Source: Stentor roeselii
Lineage: Eukaryota; Ciliophora; Heterotrichea; Heterotrichida; Stentoridae
Assembly: GCA_006503475.1 (NCBI GenBank)
Contig: RSEH01000018.1
Location: forward strand, 168,890-232,889
Reading direction: 5' to 3'
Length of the DNA: 64,000 nt
Below the pieces are notes generated by a model, which did not search any database, was not told the origin of the DNA, and saw only the letters and a list, made by a program, of their open reading frames with translations. A program made the position numbers and the translations under genes. Every line of letters begins with the position of its first letter. The stretch's first letter is position 1. This document shows positions 26,501 to 34,720 of the stretch, piece by piece.

Positions 26501-29500
26501 TATCAGACTTTTGTTGATTTCTTTGGAATATGTTGAGAGTTCTTTTAAGTTTTCATGGACTTTTTCGTAGGATTCGACGAGGATTGAACTGTGAGACCAC
26601 TCTTCGAATAAACATTCGAATTTCTCTTTTTGGAATAAATTGAATGGTTTAGTGACCATCAAACAACCATTAATTTCTAACTGGATCATATATAAAGACT
26701 TTCTTTCTAGTTGAAACTCTATTTCTTCACCAGGATTTATCATAATTTCAAAACCTGAAGAATTTTTTATTAGAATTTCACAAAAAAGTGAATTTTTTAC
26801 GTAAAATCCTGGAGATATTTCTATTATTTCAAGTTTTTGGTCTTGGCTGATTTTGTAGTTTTGTGTCATGATCACGACAGGAAAAGATTCAATTTCCAAC
26901 TCGGAGCTTCTGTTTAAATCTTTTCCATCAACTTTGATTTTATCAGAGTTTTTAAACCAATGAATAGGAAGTTTCAGATGTTTAAATGGAAAAACTTGAA
27001 TATTCTCTTCTTCAAGGGTGAGTAAAAACTCAAACCTTGAATGGTTAAAGACTTGCAAAGGAGCTTCAAAAATTATCAACCTTTTTCCATCTCTCACAGA
27101 AATTTTTACCAATATTTTATATTTTTTTTCTTGAAATTCACATTTAATGATTGATAAACCAACTTGGTCGATAGGTATTTCATTTACTTTATAATTTTCT
27201 GTTGTTTTTCTTGTTGAGTTATCGAAATATAAACTCGATTCTGAGAAACCATAGCGAAGTTTACAAGGGGCTTGAACTGAGTTAAAAAATTTAGACTTTA
27301 GTATTTTTTTGTTGGTTTTGTGCATTTTTTTATTGATATATTCCTGGGAAAAGTAACAAGGAGAGTCTTTTTCGACTTTAAAAGTATCGTCTTCTGATGG
27401 GCTTCCAATTGAGACAAAAATAGGGATTTCCAGATGGTTCTCAACTTCATATTCAAGGTTTGAGTGACTTTTAACAAGTATCTCAGTTTCTGTTTTTTCA
27501 GGTTTTGAAGTACTCGTTATTTTTTTATTTAAAACTGACAAAACTTCAACAAAATTCTCTGTCAGATTTAGATTCAAAGGTAAAACACTTTTAAAAAACA
27601 CTGATTTTTTGTTATTTTCATGTAAAATTGTCTTTACATGAAATTTCCAGTCTTCAACAGCAGGTTCCCACGCGCCATTGAATTTATTGAAATAATCAAC
27701 CCACAAGATAACATCAACTTCAACATTAATTCTTCTATCTTGATTTAAAGACCTTGCAGAAATATTAGAAACCTTCAAACTGACCAAAGAAACAATTTCA
27801 TCATCAGTATCATCAACAATGGCAAGTTGAAAAGAATCGGCATCAACATCAAAAGCAACACAAGAAAGAGATTCTTTATTTTTCTCATCAATTTGACTTT
27901 CTTCAGTATTCAAAGTAAAAACTTCTGAAGACTCTTTCCGAATGATCCCTTTTTGGTTCTGTTTCGGGAAATTGATAGACGACCACCAAGCAACGAGTTT
28001 CTGAAAATACTGAAAATCAGTGACTGAAAGTAAAACATTGAGACTTTCAAGTCTTACTTGAGCCTGCACCAAATAAGTTAACTTGACATCATCTCGGTTC
28101 ATGTGATATTCAACTGAAAACCTGCAAGGAATAAGAATTTCTTTAGAAGACCTCTGCAGGTCAGCATCAAGTAAAACCAAACTTGAATGACTGAAGGTCA
28201 AGTCAGCTTCTTCTGTGCAAGACTTGTAAACTCTGCTTACTTCTTGATGGTCTGAAGTGTAATAATGAGTCGATTTCGACTGGGTCGAGTAAACCATCAT
28301 CAAAGTTGAATTCAAACAACAGACTCTTTCGCTGGGGTCGTCAAGAGACAGGGCAACCTCGATTGACTTCAAGTTGATTGAAAAACGAGAATTTGTGATG
28401 TAAGTCAAATCATAGCTGATGTCTTTTGCAGGAACTGAAACACTTAAATTAGGTAAAATGTGAGAATTGTAAAATCGGTAAGTAGACTCTAAGAAAATTC
28501 TTGAAAGACTGAATCGAAGCTCGGATAGAGAAAGACCGATATCTAAAAAATGTTTCCTTGGGTCGCTTTTTAATGAAATTTTTAGCTGAGGCTCTGGTAA
28601 AGGCGAATTTTGATTGTTTTCTGTTTGGATCTTCGGGTTTGAGACTTTTAACCCGTCGATTTTTTCTGGGGAAAGAAGAGGGACTGAAGGGTTTGATACG
28701 ACTTCTGAGAACACCCTGGCAGCCCTTAGATCTTTTATGTTAAAAGCTGAGATTTTCATGAATAGGTCGACTTCACTCTGCTGGTTTCTTTTCGCTAGGA
28801 TTAAAAATGACTTTATCAGGACTTTTGTTAATTTTTCACCTTTTTCCTCGATTTTTGTTACAAATTCTTCAAGTTCAATGCTAAAGTTGAAGGGAAAAGT
28901 TGGTGATAAGTTCTGAAGTTCTTTTTTTTGTGCTTTTGTGTAATAAAATGAACTGGCTAAGTTATTTTTAAGAGAATAAAGTGCAAGTCCTGATGCTAAT
29001 TGCGCATTTCCCAATGAAAAACTATTTCTTTTAGGATTAAAAACCTCATTCACCTCGATAGGATCTTCAAATTCTTGTTGAATAGCATTCGAGTAATTTT
29101 CTTTAATTTCGAACAAAAACTTAATTTTTTTTTCATCAAGTTTTAAAGAAATACAGGAAATGACAAGTTTTAAAATAATTCCAGGTTTTTTATAGTCGAT
29201 GTTCAGGTCCTTTAGAAGACTTAATCGTGAATTAGAAGGTTTTAACAGGTAGTCCTTTGATGTCGAACGAATTGATTTCACGTCTTCCCAGTCCCAGACT
29301 ATGAATGACTCAAGGTCGGTTAAGTCGAGTTTATAGCTTTGATAACCTTTTTCTTCTTCTGATATTGTTTTGCATTTCAACTTTCCTAGGTCAAGCACTA
29401 GATAAGGCCCTTTCACTGATAGTTCTAAGGGAATCACTAGTCTTGGAGCTGATAGGTTTAAAGATACCTTGACTGGAAAGGATGGGCCTGTCTTGGTCAA

Positions 29501-31252
29501 CTCGTTTGTTAAGAAATTTTGACCGTCTTCTATTCTTTTGAAAATGTTTTCATTCGCGTTTTGAAGGTAAAGCTCTGCAGTTACGTCTGCTGAGAACTCT
29601 TTGATGAAGACTGAGTAGATCTTTTGGAAAGCTGGGATTATCATGCAGATGTAGATATCTCCACAATGAACAGAAATTTCAGTTGGATTTTGCAAAAACT
29701 TCAAAAAAAACTCTGCACTTTCAAAGACCTTAGAATAAAACTGCATATCAGAGGCTTCAGTAATTTCAAAAGACCCAAGTTTAAACTCAATTTGCAAATT
29801 TTCCAACTTTTTCGAAAGTGTGAAAGTCAACGACTTAACCGACGAAGACAACATGACATTTGAAGCATTTGCCAAAGTAATTTCTCCAACATCTAACTGA
29901 AAGCAAAACACAAACTTTTCCCAATTTTTTTCATCTTCACTTATCGACTTACTAAGAATCAATGACTGAGTTTCAGAATTCTTAATATAATCAATTTCAT
30001 TCTCAACTTTAGCAATTCGATCAGCTTTATCCTGAGCAGTTTTTTCTTCGATTTCTTTTGAATTTCTTGAAAAAAATCCTGAAATTCTATTTAAAGTCCC
30101 AGTCCCTTCATTTTGAATGCTTTTAATTTCATTTTTCTTCAATTCAATTGTTTTCCTTTTCTCAAAAACACTTCGAGCCTCTTCCCTTAAAGTCCTGATA
30201 TCATTTAATTCAATATCCTTCTCCAAACAACTCAATTCTTTTTCCAATTCTTCTTTTCTCTTCACAACTTCCTCTTTTTTCCAATCATTATAAAGTTCAA
30301 CATAATCAATTCGAACCATTTCAATATTTTTATGCTCAATCTTCTGTAAAATTCCAATTTTGAACTTCGAATAAACATCTAAAAACTTAATCATCTGAAA
30401 AATCACTCGAATTTGTTTCGCGTCAAAGTTGAACTGAAGCGCGTTTGACTCAAAGCTGCAGCTTATTTTCGGAATTTTATAATCAAGTCTTTCACTAATC
30501 GTCGCTTTGACTTCAAACGAGAAAGGTTTCAAGAAATAATCATGAAAGTTTTTCCCTTTTCTCTCACTTTTCGCATATTTCAAGAATTTTTCCTGAATTT
30601 TCTCATTTCCGATAGAGTTTTTATTGTTGAAGTCACAAAAAATCAGGAAATTTTGAAGTTTAAGGACTTTATAGTTGACATCAGCTGATGTGATGAATTC
30701 TTGTTTCCAGTTTTGATTACAAGTAAAGATTTGAAGTGTTTCTAGACTGAGTCCCATTGCGAAATTCGCACTGATGTCTTCATATCGAAAACAGAGATGT
30801 TTTAATTTGACTTGAACGTTATTGGCAATGTTAAAAGCCAGATCTGAAAAATACCCTGTTTTAGAATTATTGTCCTTCATCAGCTCGTTTTCCAAAAGAA
30901 GTTCGAATTGGTCTACTGCTGACTTCTTCCCAGTGTAATAAGCAGCTTTTTCCTCATCTTCACTCCAGGACTCAGGGACTCTTGGAGTGCAAAAAACAAG
31001 CACGTCAGAGACTTCTACTGTCAAAGCACTGGAAAGAAGGGAAGTCCAGGGAATGCTGACGAGTATTGAACCCACTCTTCCGTAGACCATGTTGAATGGA
31101 AGGCCCAGGATGTGAAGAATGTTGGGCTTTAGTGAAAGGTTTTCTAGGGATACTTGCCCTTTGAATAAAGAGATGTTTAGTTGCTCTGAATCTAGATTTT
31201 CGATGAAGTCTCCTAGGATTTTGTTTAAGGCTTTTGTGACTGTAGAATTCAT
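23576..31252 (-). CDS. VPS13: VPS13-family bridge-like lipid transfer protein
   Basis: A single uninterrupted 2558-residue ORF. The N-terminus is a chorein domain (VTKALNKILGDFIENLDSEQ, ISLFKGQVSLENLSLKPN, GRVGSILVSIPW). A long beta-rich repeat region fits the hydrophobic groove of VPS13. The VAB/adaptor region lies in the middle to late part (about 1500-2000). The C-terminal DH-like helical segment has amphipathic, Gly-rich features (IGRGLYDFFASPIKGLKS, GIGKGVKSLLSGVVGGTFGS), and a PH-like end (SLVFHSSFVFGGKVYVVM) follows. VPS13 proteins bridge organelles and move phospholipids in bulk. It is somewhat shorter than the about 3,100 residues of yeast Vps13. It is the largest gene in the window, with no visible intron. 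Confidence 0.92.
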   Translation of the reverse strand: MNSTVTKALNKILGDFIENLDSEQLNISLFKGQVSLENLSLKPNILHILGLPFNMVYGRVGSILVSIPWTSLLSSALTVEVSDVLVFCTPRVPESWSEDEEKAAYYTGKKSAVDQFELLLENELMKDNNSKTGYFSDLAFNIANNVQVKLKHLCFRYEDISANFAMGLSLETLQIFTCNQNWKQEFITSADVNYKVLKLQNFLIFCDFNNKNSIGNEKIQEKFLKYAKSERKGKNFHDYFLKPFSFEVKATISERLDYKIPKISCSFESNALQFNFDAKQIRVIFQMIKFLDVYSKFKIGILQKIEHKNIEMVRIDYVELYNDWKKEEVVKRKEELEKELSCLEKDIELNDIRTLREEARSVFEKRKTIELKKNEIKSIQNEGTGTLNRISGFFSRNSKEIEEKTAQDKADRIAKVENEIDYIKNSETQSLILSKSISEDEKNWEKFVFCFQLDVGEITLANASNVMLSSSVKSLTFTLSKKLENLQIEFKLGSFEITEASDMQFYSKVFESAEFFLKFLQNPTEISVHCGDIYICMIIPAFQKIYSVFIKEFSADVTAELYLQNANENIFKRIEDGQNFLTNELTKTGPSFPVKVSLNLSAPRLVIPLELSVKGPYLVLDLGKLKCKTISEEEKGYQSYKLDLTDLESFIVWDWEDVKSIRSTSKDYLLKPSNSRLSLLKDLNIDYKKPGIILKLVISCISLKLDEKKIKFLFEIKENYSNAIQQEFEDPIEVNEVFNPKRNSFSLGNAQLASGLALYSLKNNLASSFYYTKAQKKELQNLSPTFPFNFSIELEEFVTKIEEKGEKLTKVLIKSFLILAKRNQQSEVDLFMKISAFNIKDLRAARVFSEVVSNPSVPLLSPEKIDGLKVSNPKIQTENNQNSPLPEPQLKISLKSDPRKHFLDIGLSLSELRFSLSRIFLESTYRFYNSHILPNLSVSVPAKDISYDLTYITNSRFSINLKSIEVALSLDDPSERVCCLNSTLMMVYSTQSKSTHYYTSDHQEVSRVYKSCTEEADLTFSHSSLVLLDADLQRSSKEILIPCRFSVEYHMNRDDVKLTYLVQAQVRLESLNVLLSVTDFQYFQKLVAWWSSINFPKQNQKGIIRKESSEVFTLNTEESQIDEKNKESLSCVAFDVDADSFQLAIVDDTDDEIVSLVSLKVSNISARSLNQDRRINVEVDVILWVDYFNKFNGAWEPAVEDWKFHVKTILHENNKKSVFFKSVLPLNLNLTENFVEVLSVLNKKITSTSKPEKTETEILVKSHSNLEYEVENHLEIPIFVSIGSPSEDDTFKVEKDSPCYFSQEYINKKMHKTNKKILKSKFFNSVQAPCKLRYGFSESSLYFDNSTRKTTENYKVNEIPIDQVGLSIIKCEFQEKKYKILVKISVRDGKRLIIFEAPLQVFNHSRFEFLLTLEEENIQVFPFKHLKLPIHWFKNSDKIKVDGKDLNRSSELEIESFPVVIMTQNYKISQDQKLEIIEISPGFYVKNSLFCEILIKNSSGFEIMINPGEEIEFQLERKSLYMIQLEINGCLMVTKPFNLFQKEKFECLFEEWSHSSILVESYEKVHENLKELSTYSKEINKSLIKSWVILVYSEYIIVNKSQFDLDMSGLVLPRNQNRFYSGKNKSQKLKLGNSTSKSSSSFNIHTIGTSKQVKISQSSIPKHLLFGVNVSRAPGHLITKVVSIVPRFLIWNSLNIPINIKQMGFKSLETLHPRGDPLQFHFEDYSKSKKISISDAQIENHDNSWSAAFKIESVNDFQVKVLSNPTEAEEKLNIFLKGWFIPSKSDLSRFVRVYIHSLDEATIHIVLMEPKVPECTINNKTEENFSVKQKGTKTQYELPSNKVLYWAWDDLDKKQVLVFSYGKKNVSVNIEDYTKKPKILFKKFKIINRIVNASREIVIQDEKEEEIPEIPVSDIKYSKYATAKKFTRSDTLKSLKKHSSSNQGFSLFKLSKDQKTKNEIQFYLKEIGISVFDKGNNEMFFINFKEFLFQIRKERVDAASLIKEKTSVNFKLEHFQIDYMGNKTKLFPVVFYPVRHDFDLSRAEMGENSEDCYYFFTFVMDMESKKSLKRGKVVASADTYNYLSIFLNKFHLKVNDETIYIILKFKDFFNCFYSDDSQTDLGTPVYSTAIPSFRFDHNTFQSKSYFKYVSIADLSFFITFKIASSEKKSTQKYNNDLFIVNLIKSLGGALVNVNESPVSFNIFLLSNTFMSFPSFISLLLSSYKSKGISQFYKIFGSIDIIGNPMLLIGSIGRGLYDFFASPIKGLKSRNRGGFIKGIGKGVKSLLSGVVGGTFGSISKFSGSLYNVLKSATDEKVEQREISTNDIGKNMVFGLKDCAKDLAIGVSNFAVKPYKGAKNRKIKGFFQGFMTGTFGLVMTPVKVALKLSNVVSTTVASTSELIAKGKIKNFGRSRFARYLGVNKVLTCYSKEVSQVQQLMRNISKSCGLKRESLVFHSSFVFGGKVYVVMVTTNFLVYLVDGEVMERVKVVKVKSLELHVFERVYFLGIRTEKKKFVIFNEKLFDLMVIFDILMSQRHLGIEQGENGFLIPDLFWNGYLG

Positions 31253-31472
31253 GAGTTTTTATTAGGGGTTTATGGAAGGTGGTGGAAGGAAATAAAGAGT
31301 TTTTGGGGAATGGGTTTGATGTTAGTGAATTATGAGAAAATTGTGGGAAGTTTATTGGAGAGTTTTGGTTTTGGTCGTTTGGTAATGGCTTTCTATTTTA
31401 AGTGGATCGTAATTAATCAGAAGCAACTTGAATCGCGTCTATCTAGAATAAAACCAATAATTTCTTATTAAA

Positions 31473-31774
31473 TAGTCTTAATTATTCACCTCTTATCAAA
31501 AAGTCTTAATCTTCATCTCTAATCTAAAAGTCTTAATTATTCACCTCTAATCAAAAAATCTTAATCATTCAACTCTAATCAAAAAGTCTTAATTATTTAC
31601 CTGTTATAAAAAGTCTTAATTATCCACCTCTAATCAAAAAGTCTTAATCATTCACCTCTTATCAGAAAAGTCTTAATTATTCACCTCTAATCAAAAAAGT
31701 CTTAATCATTCACCTCTTATCAAAAAAGTTTTAATTATTCACTCTTATCAAAAAATCTTAATTATTCACTAATC
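31473..31774. repeat. 11-copy minisatellite, 27-29 bp unit
   Basis: Eleven imperfect copies of AGTCTTAATTATTCACCTC plus TAATCAAAA occur head to tail. Many copies alternate between ATTATTC and ATCATTC and between CTAATC and CTTATC, hinting at a two-unit higher-order period. The array fills the spacer between the VPS13 start and the stop codon of the next minus-strand gene, and its last unit touches that stop (TGA at 31773-31775). Confidence 0.9.
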
Positions 31775-33671
31775 AAACAGATGAAGCGAAATACCCAGCA
31801 ATCCTAATTTTTTTTATTTTATTAGGTCCTTCCAACCTATCCGCAATTTTTATATACCCAAGTTCCCTAATAATTAAAACAGCTTCTTGTTTAAAACAAT
31901 TCAAAACCTTCAAATTTTCCTCACAATTAATTTTCACCTGTAGTTGTCTCTGAATCACAATGATTTCAGAAAGTTTCTTGATTAGCTGGACGAGTTGAGA
32001 GTAAATATCTTCAACAGTCACCAAATCAATTCCATTCAATTTTTTTTCAGTTTTGATACAACCAAGAAGTTCATTATTGAAGAGCAGGTTGATTATTTCA
32101 TTAAGTTCCAACGACGAAGTATCATGCACCAAATCAATTGAATTCTTCGAGAAAATACAAAATTTTTCATCACTTTTTTCATTAATTTTCTTAGAAAGTT
32201 GCTTGTAAAGTTCAGTCAAGGTGATTTTTGATTTGATTCCTGGGTACTTAAAAAATTCACACGAAAAAAAAGAAGGTTTAGGAGCGATTGTTAAGAAACT
32301 GCATAAAGTTCCTATTAAAGCCGTTGTTATCTCTGGGATGAAAGTGTTTCTTGAACGACTCATCTGGTTTATAAGGATCTGGTACTTTTCACAGGTCTTC
32401 GCCAGTTGAGAGTTAATCGTGTTGAAATGAGCGAAGCTTTCATTTTCCAGTCTTTGCTGAAAAGAAACCATTTGATCTAGTTGTTCCTGCAACTCACGTT
32501 TATTACTCAGTTGATTTTCCACTTTTTTCAGCTGTTGTTTTAATCGATTTATCTCAAATTCAACTTTCAATGTTTTCGCTGATTTTTTTACACTTCTTTG
32601 CCGAAAAATGCCGTCATCAGTTGACGTATAAGCTTCTTTCAAAAAGACTTTTTCTTCATCAACAACCTGGTTTTTCTCTACTTCCACAGCTTTAGGAAAA
32701 ATTCCTGAAATGACCAAATCCTGTGCAGTGCAAAAACTGAGATCCTTCACTTTTTCCTCTAGTTCCTTTGAAAGTTCTTCTTCCTGCACATTCAGTAATT
32801 CAACAAAAGCTTCTTCAGCGGCGATGTCGACAGAGATTTCTCCGATTTTTTCATTGATAGCGATGATCTTCTCTTTTTTGCTGAGTTCGCTTCGAATGGT
32901 GGCGACTTCCAGATAAAAACTTTGAAAGGTTTTAAAAGTTGCGATAAGACTGACGACTGTTGAGTTCAAATCTTCTAAATCAATTATCTGCGAGTTTTCA
33001 ATTGAGTTGATAGAAGTTCTAACTTCTTGTTGAAATTTGTAAATATCTAAAATTTTTACTTTAAAGTCGAGAAACTTTTTCTCCATTGCTTCAGTTTTTG
33101 AAATAATTTTCAGTTGACCTTCAAGAGCTTCAAGATTTTTCTGACAAGTTTGAATCAACCCAATATTTTTTGCCTTTTTTTTCAAAGATTTTTTTTCATG
33201 TTCTCTGATCTGAATCAAGTGTTTTTTTCCTTCGTTATTTTGAAAAAGTCCTAATAATATCTGCTGAGCGATCATTTGTTTGAAGTCTTTTGAAGAGTCT
33301 TTAGATTCGGCTTCAATGATTTTTTGAAGGTTTTCTTCAGCTTGTTGAAGACTTTGTAAGTATCTCAGTCGAGTCGTGTGAATGCTTTGAAAGGATTCGT
33401 TTACGACTTGTTTGACTTGGTTGATTTCGTTTTCAAGTTTTTTTAGGTTTGAGTCCATGTCGGTCAAGATGCAAGAAAGAGTTTCGACGGGGATGAGGAC
33501 TTCGACTATTGTTTTTAGTTTATTTTTTAACATCCTGATGTTTATTTCGTTTCTTTCCAGGATACTTGTGAAGGAAAGTAAAACTGTTTGATTATCGTCC
33601 TCTGCTTCTTGGTTCAGGTTTGAGTATTCTTCGTTTTGACTTATTGAATGGAAATCAGAATTTGCTTCCAT
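31773..33671 (-). CDS. coiled-coil protein, unknown
   Basis: A 632-residue, almost entirely helical coiled-coil protein (INEIMR-like N-terminal part MEANSDFHSISQNEEYSNLN is disordered; coiled coil from about 50 to 450). The C-terminal 150 residues look more globular (ISQLVQLIKKLSEIIVIQRQ and RELGYIKIADRLEG). No family is recognised. Its 3' end abuts the minisatellite. The gene upstream on the same strand ends 32 bp before this ATG. Confidence 0.72.
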   Translation of the reverse strand: MEANSDFHSISQNEEYSNLNQEAEDDNQTVLLSFTSILERNEINIRMLKNKLKTIVEVLIPVETLSCILTDMDSNLKKLENEINQVKQVVNESFQSIHTTRLRYLQSLQQAEENLQKIIEAESKDSSKDFKQMIAQQILLGLFQNNEGKKHLIQIREHEKKSLKKKAKNIGLIQTCQKNLEALEGQLKIISKTEAMEKKFLDFKVKILDIYKFQQEVRTSINSIENSQIIDLEDLNSTVVSLIATFKTFQSFYLEVATIRSELSKKEKIIAINEKIGEISVDIAAEEAFVELLNVQEEELSKELEEKVKDLSFCTAQDLVISGIFPKAVEVEKNQVVDEEKVFLKEAYTSTDDGIFRQRSVKKSAKTLKVEFEINRLKQQLKKVENQLSNKRELQEQLDQMVSFQQRLENESFAHFNTINSQLAKTCEKYQILINQMSRSRNTFIPEITTALIGTLCSFLTIAPKPSFFSCEFFKYPGIKSKITLTELYKQLSKKINEKSDEKFCIFSKNSIDLVHDTSSLELNEIINLLFNNELLGCIKTEKKLNGIDLVTVEDIYSQLVQLIKKLSEIIVIQRQLQVKINCEENLKVLNCFKQEAVLIIRELGYIKIADRLEGPNKIKKIRIAGYFASSV

Positions 33672-33703
33672 TGTTTACTGCATTCATTTAATCATTCTTA
33701 CTA

Positions 33704-34003
33704 TTAGGTTTTCTCTGATGTGGACACACTGTCTTGGATTTCTTTGTACTTCGAGAAACATCGACAGATTTTCGGAAAAATACTGAAAAATCTGCTGAGT
33801 CTTTTTCTGGGAGCGTCGGGGGTTGATTTGATATTTTCGATTTTTAAAGATTGTCTTAAATTTTCAGGGTTTTCGTTGTTTTCACTGTTAAGACTTTCTT
33901 CCTGTTTTTCTTCATCTTCATGACTTTCCCTGACATCTTGGGAACCATTCGCAAGTCTTCTGTATTCAATCCGTTTATTCCTCTCCTCTTGCAATTTCTT
34001 CAT
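33704..34003 (-). CDS. small acidic/basic protein, unknown, start uncertain
   Basis: A 99-residue ORF from ATG 34003 (MKKLQEERNKRIEYRRLANG): a charged helix, an acidic Glu/Asn-rich middle, then a basic Cys-containing tail (KRLSRFFSIFPKICRCFSKY). A better start may be an ATG at 34068 (MNLENAKKIKLPN), joined in frame by a GT...AG gap of 14 nt at 34016-34029. That is one base shorter than every other intron here, so this is doubtful. It is divergent from the DnaJ gene. Confidence 0.5.
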   Translation of the reverse strand: MKKLQEERNKRIEYRRLANGSQDVRESHEDEEKQEESLNSENNENPENLRQSLKIENIKSTPDAPRKRLSRFFSIFPKICRCFSKYKEIQDSVSTSEKT

Positions 34004-34117
34004 AAGATTCTGAGCCTGCCTACCTTTACATTTGGCAATTTAATTTTTTTGGCGTTTTCCAAGTTCATCGGAATAATTAGATTTTAATCAAGTTGCTATT
34101 TTTTTGTGTTTATACAA

Positions 34118-34711
34118 ATGCTGGCGAAATATTGGAGACATTACAGCCAATCTTGGTCATTAAAAGATTGTTACTCAGTCCTCGGACTTCAATTCGGAGC
34201 TGATTCAAAAGAAGTCCGGGCTGCTTATTTGAAACTCGCCAAGCAGTATCATCCTGATGCACCTTCAGGCGATACTGAGAAGTTCAAAAAACTTGCTCAG
34301 GCTTATGAAATTCTTAATGACCCTAGGAATAAACTTGAAATTCAAAGCATTAAAAATAAAGCCAGTCAGAAAAAGGAACCTCCTCGGAAAAAGAAAGAAT
34401 ATAAGGAAGAGAATTTCAGAGGGTTTGAAGAAGAGGAAAAAGCTTATCATGAATGGAGAGAGGGTCGCACTTGGAGTAAGAGTGAGAAGGAAGACCAGTT
34501 TAAAAGTGAGGGGTATGAGTATCATGACCCTTTTATGAAATCCAGCGAAAGATACACGTACAGCCAATTTAAACGCGACAAATACAACAAATCCTACAAA
34601 GAGCCATCAAAGCCTTCATTTTCTACAAGTTCCGAGCCATCGAATTCCTCCTACTCCTCAACATTTCTAGCACTAAGCTGTTTATTCTTTTTAGGAGCGA
34701 GTCGATTATAA
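34118..34711 (+). CDS. DnaJ (J-domain) protein, possibly mitochondrial
   Basis: The ATG at 34118 is chosen; an upstream GTG in frame is unlikely to be used. The product is 197 residues. The N-terminus MLAKYWRHYSQSW is basic and amphipathic, like a mitochondrial presequence. The J domain spans about 16-78, with DCYSVLGL, the HPD motif at 45-47 (QYHPDAP) and KKLAQAYEILNDPRNK. A charged linker follows and a final hydrophobic segment (STFLALSCLFFLGASRL) could anchor it. J proteins stimulate Hsp70 ATPase. It belongs to class C (no Cys-rich or Gly/Phe region). Its 3' end converges on the TTLL gene with 9 bp between. Confidence 0.83.
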   Translation: MLAKYWRHYSQSWSLKDCYSVLGLQFGADSKEVRAAYLKLAKQYHPDAPSGDTEKFKKLAQAYEILNDPRNKLEIQSIKNKASQKKEPPRKKKEYKEENFRGFEEEEKAYHEWREGRTWSKSEKEDQFKSEGYEYHDPFMKSSERYTYSQFKRDKYNKSYKEPSKPSFSTSSEPSNSSYSSTFLALSCLFFLGASRL

Positions 34712-34720
34712 CATATTATT

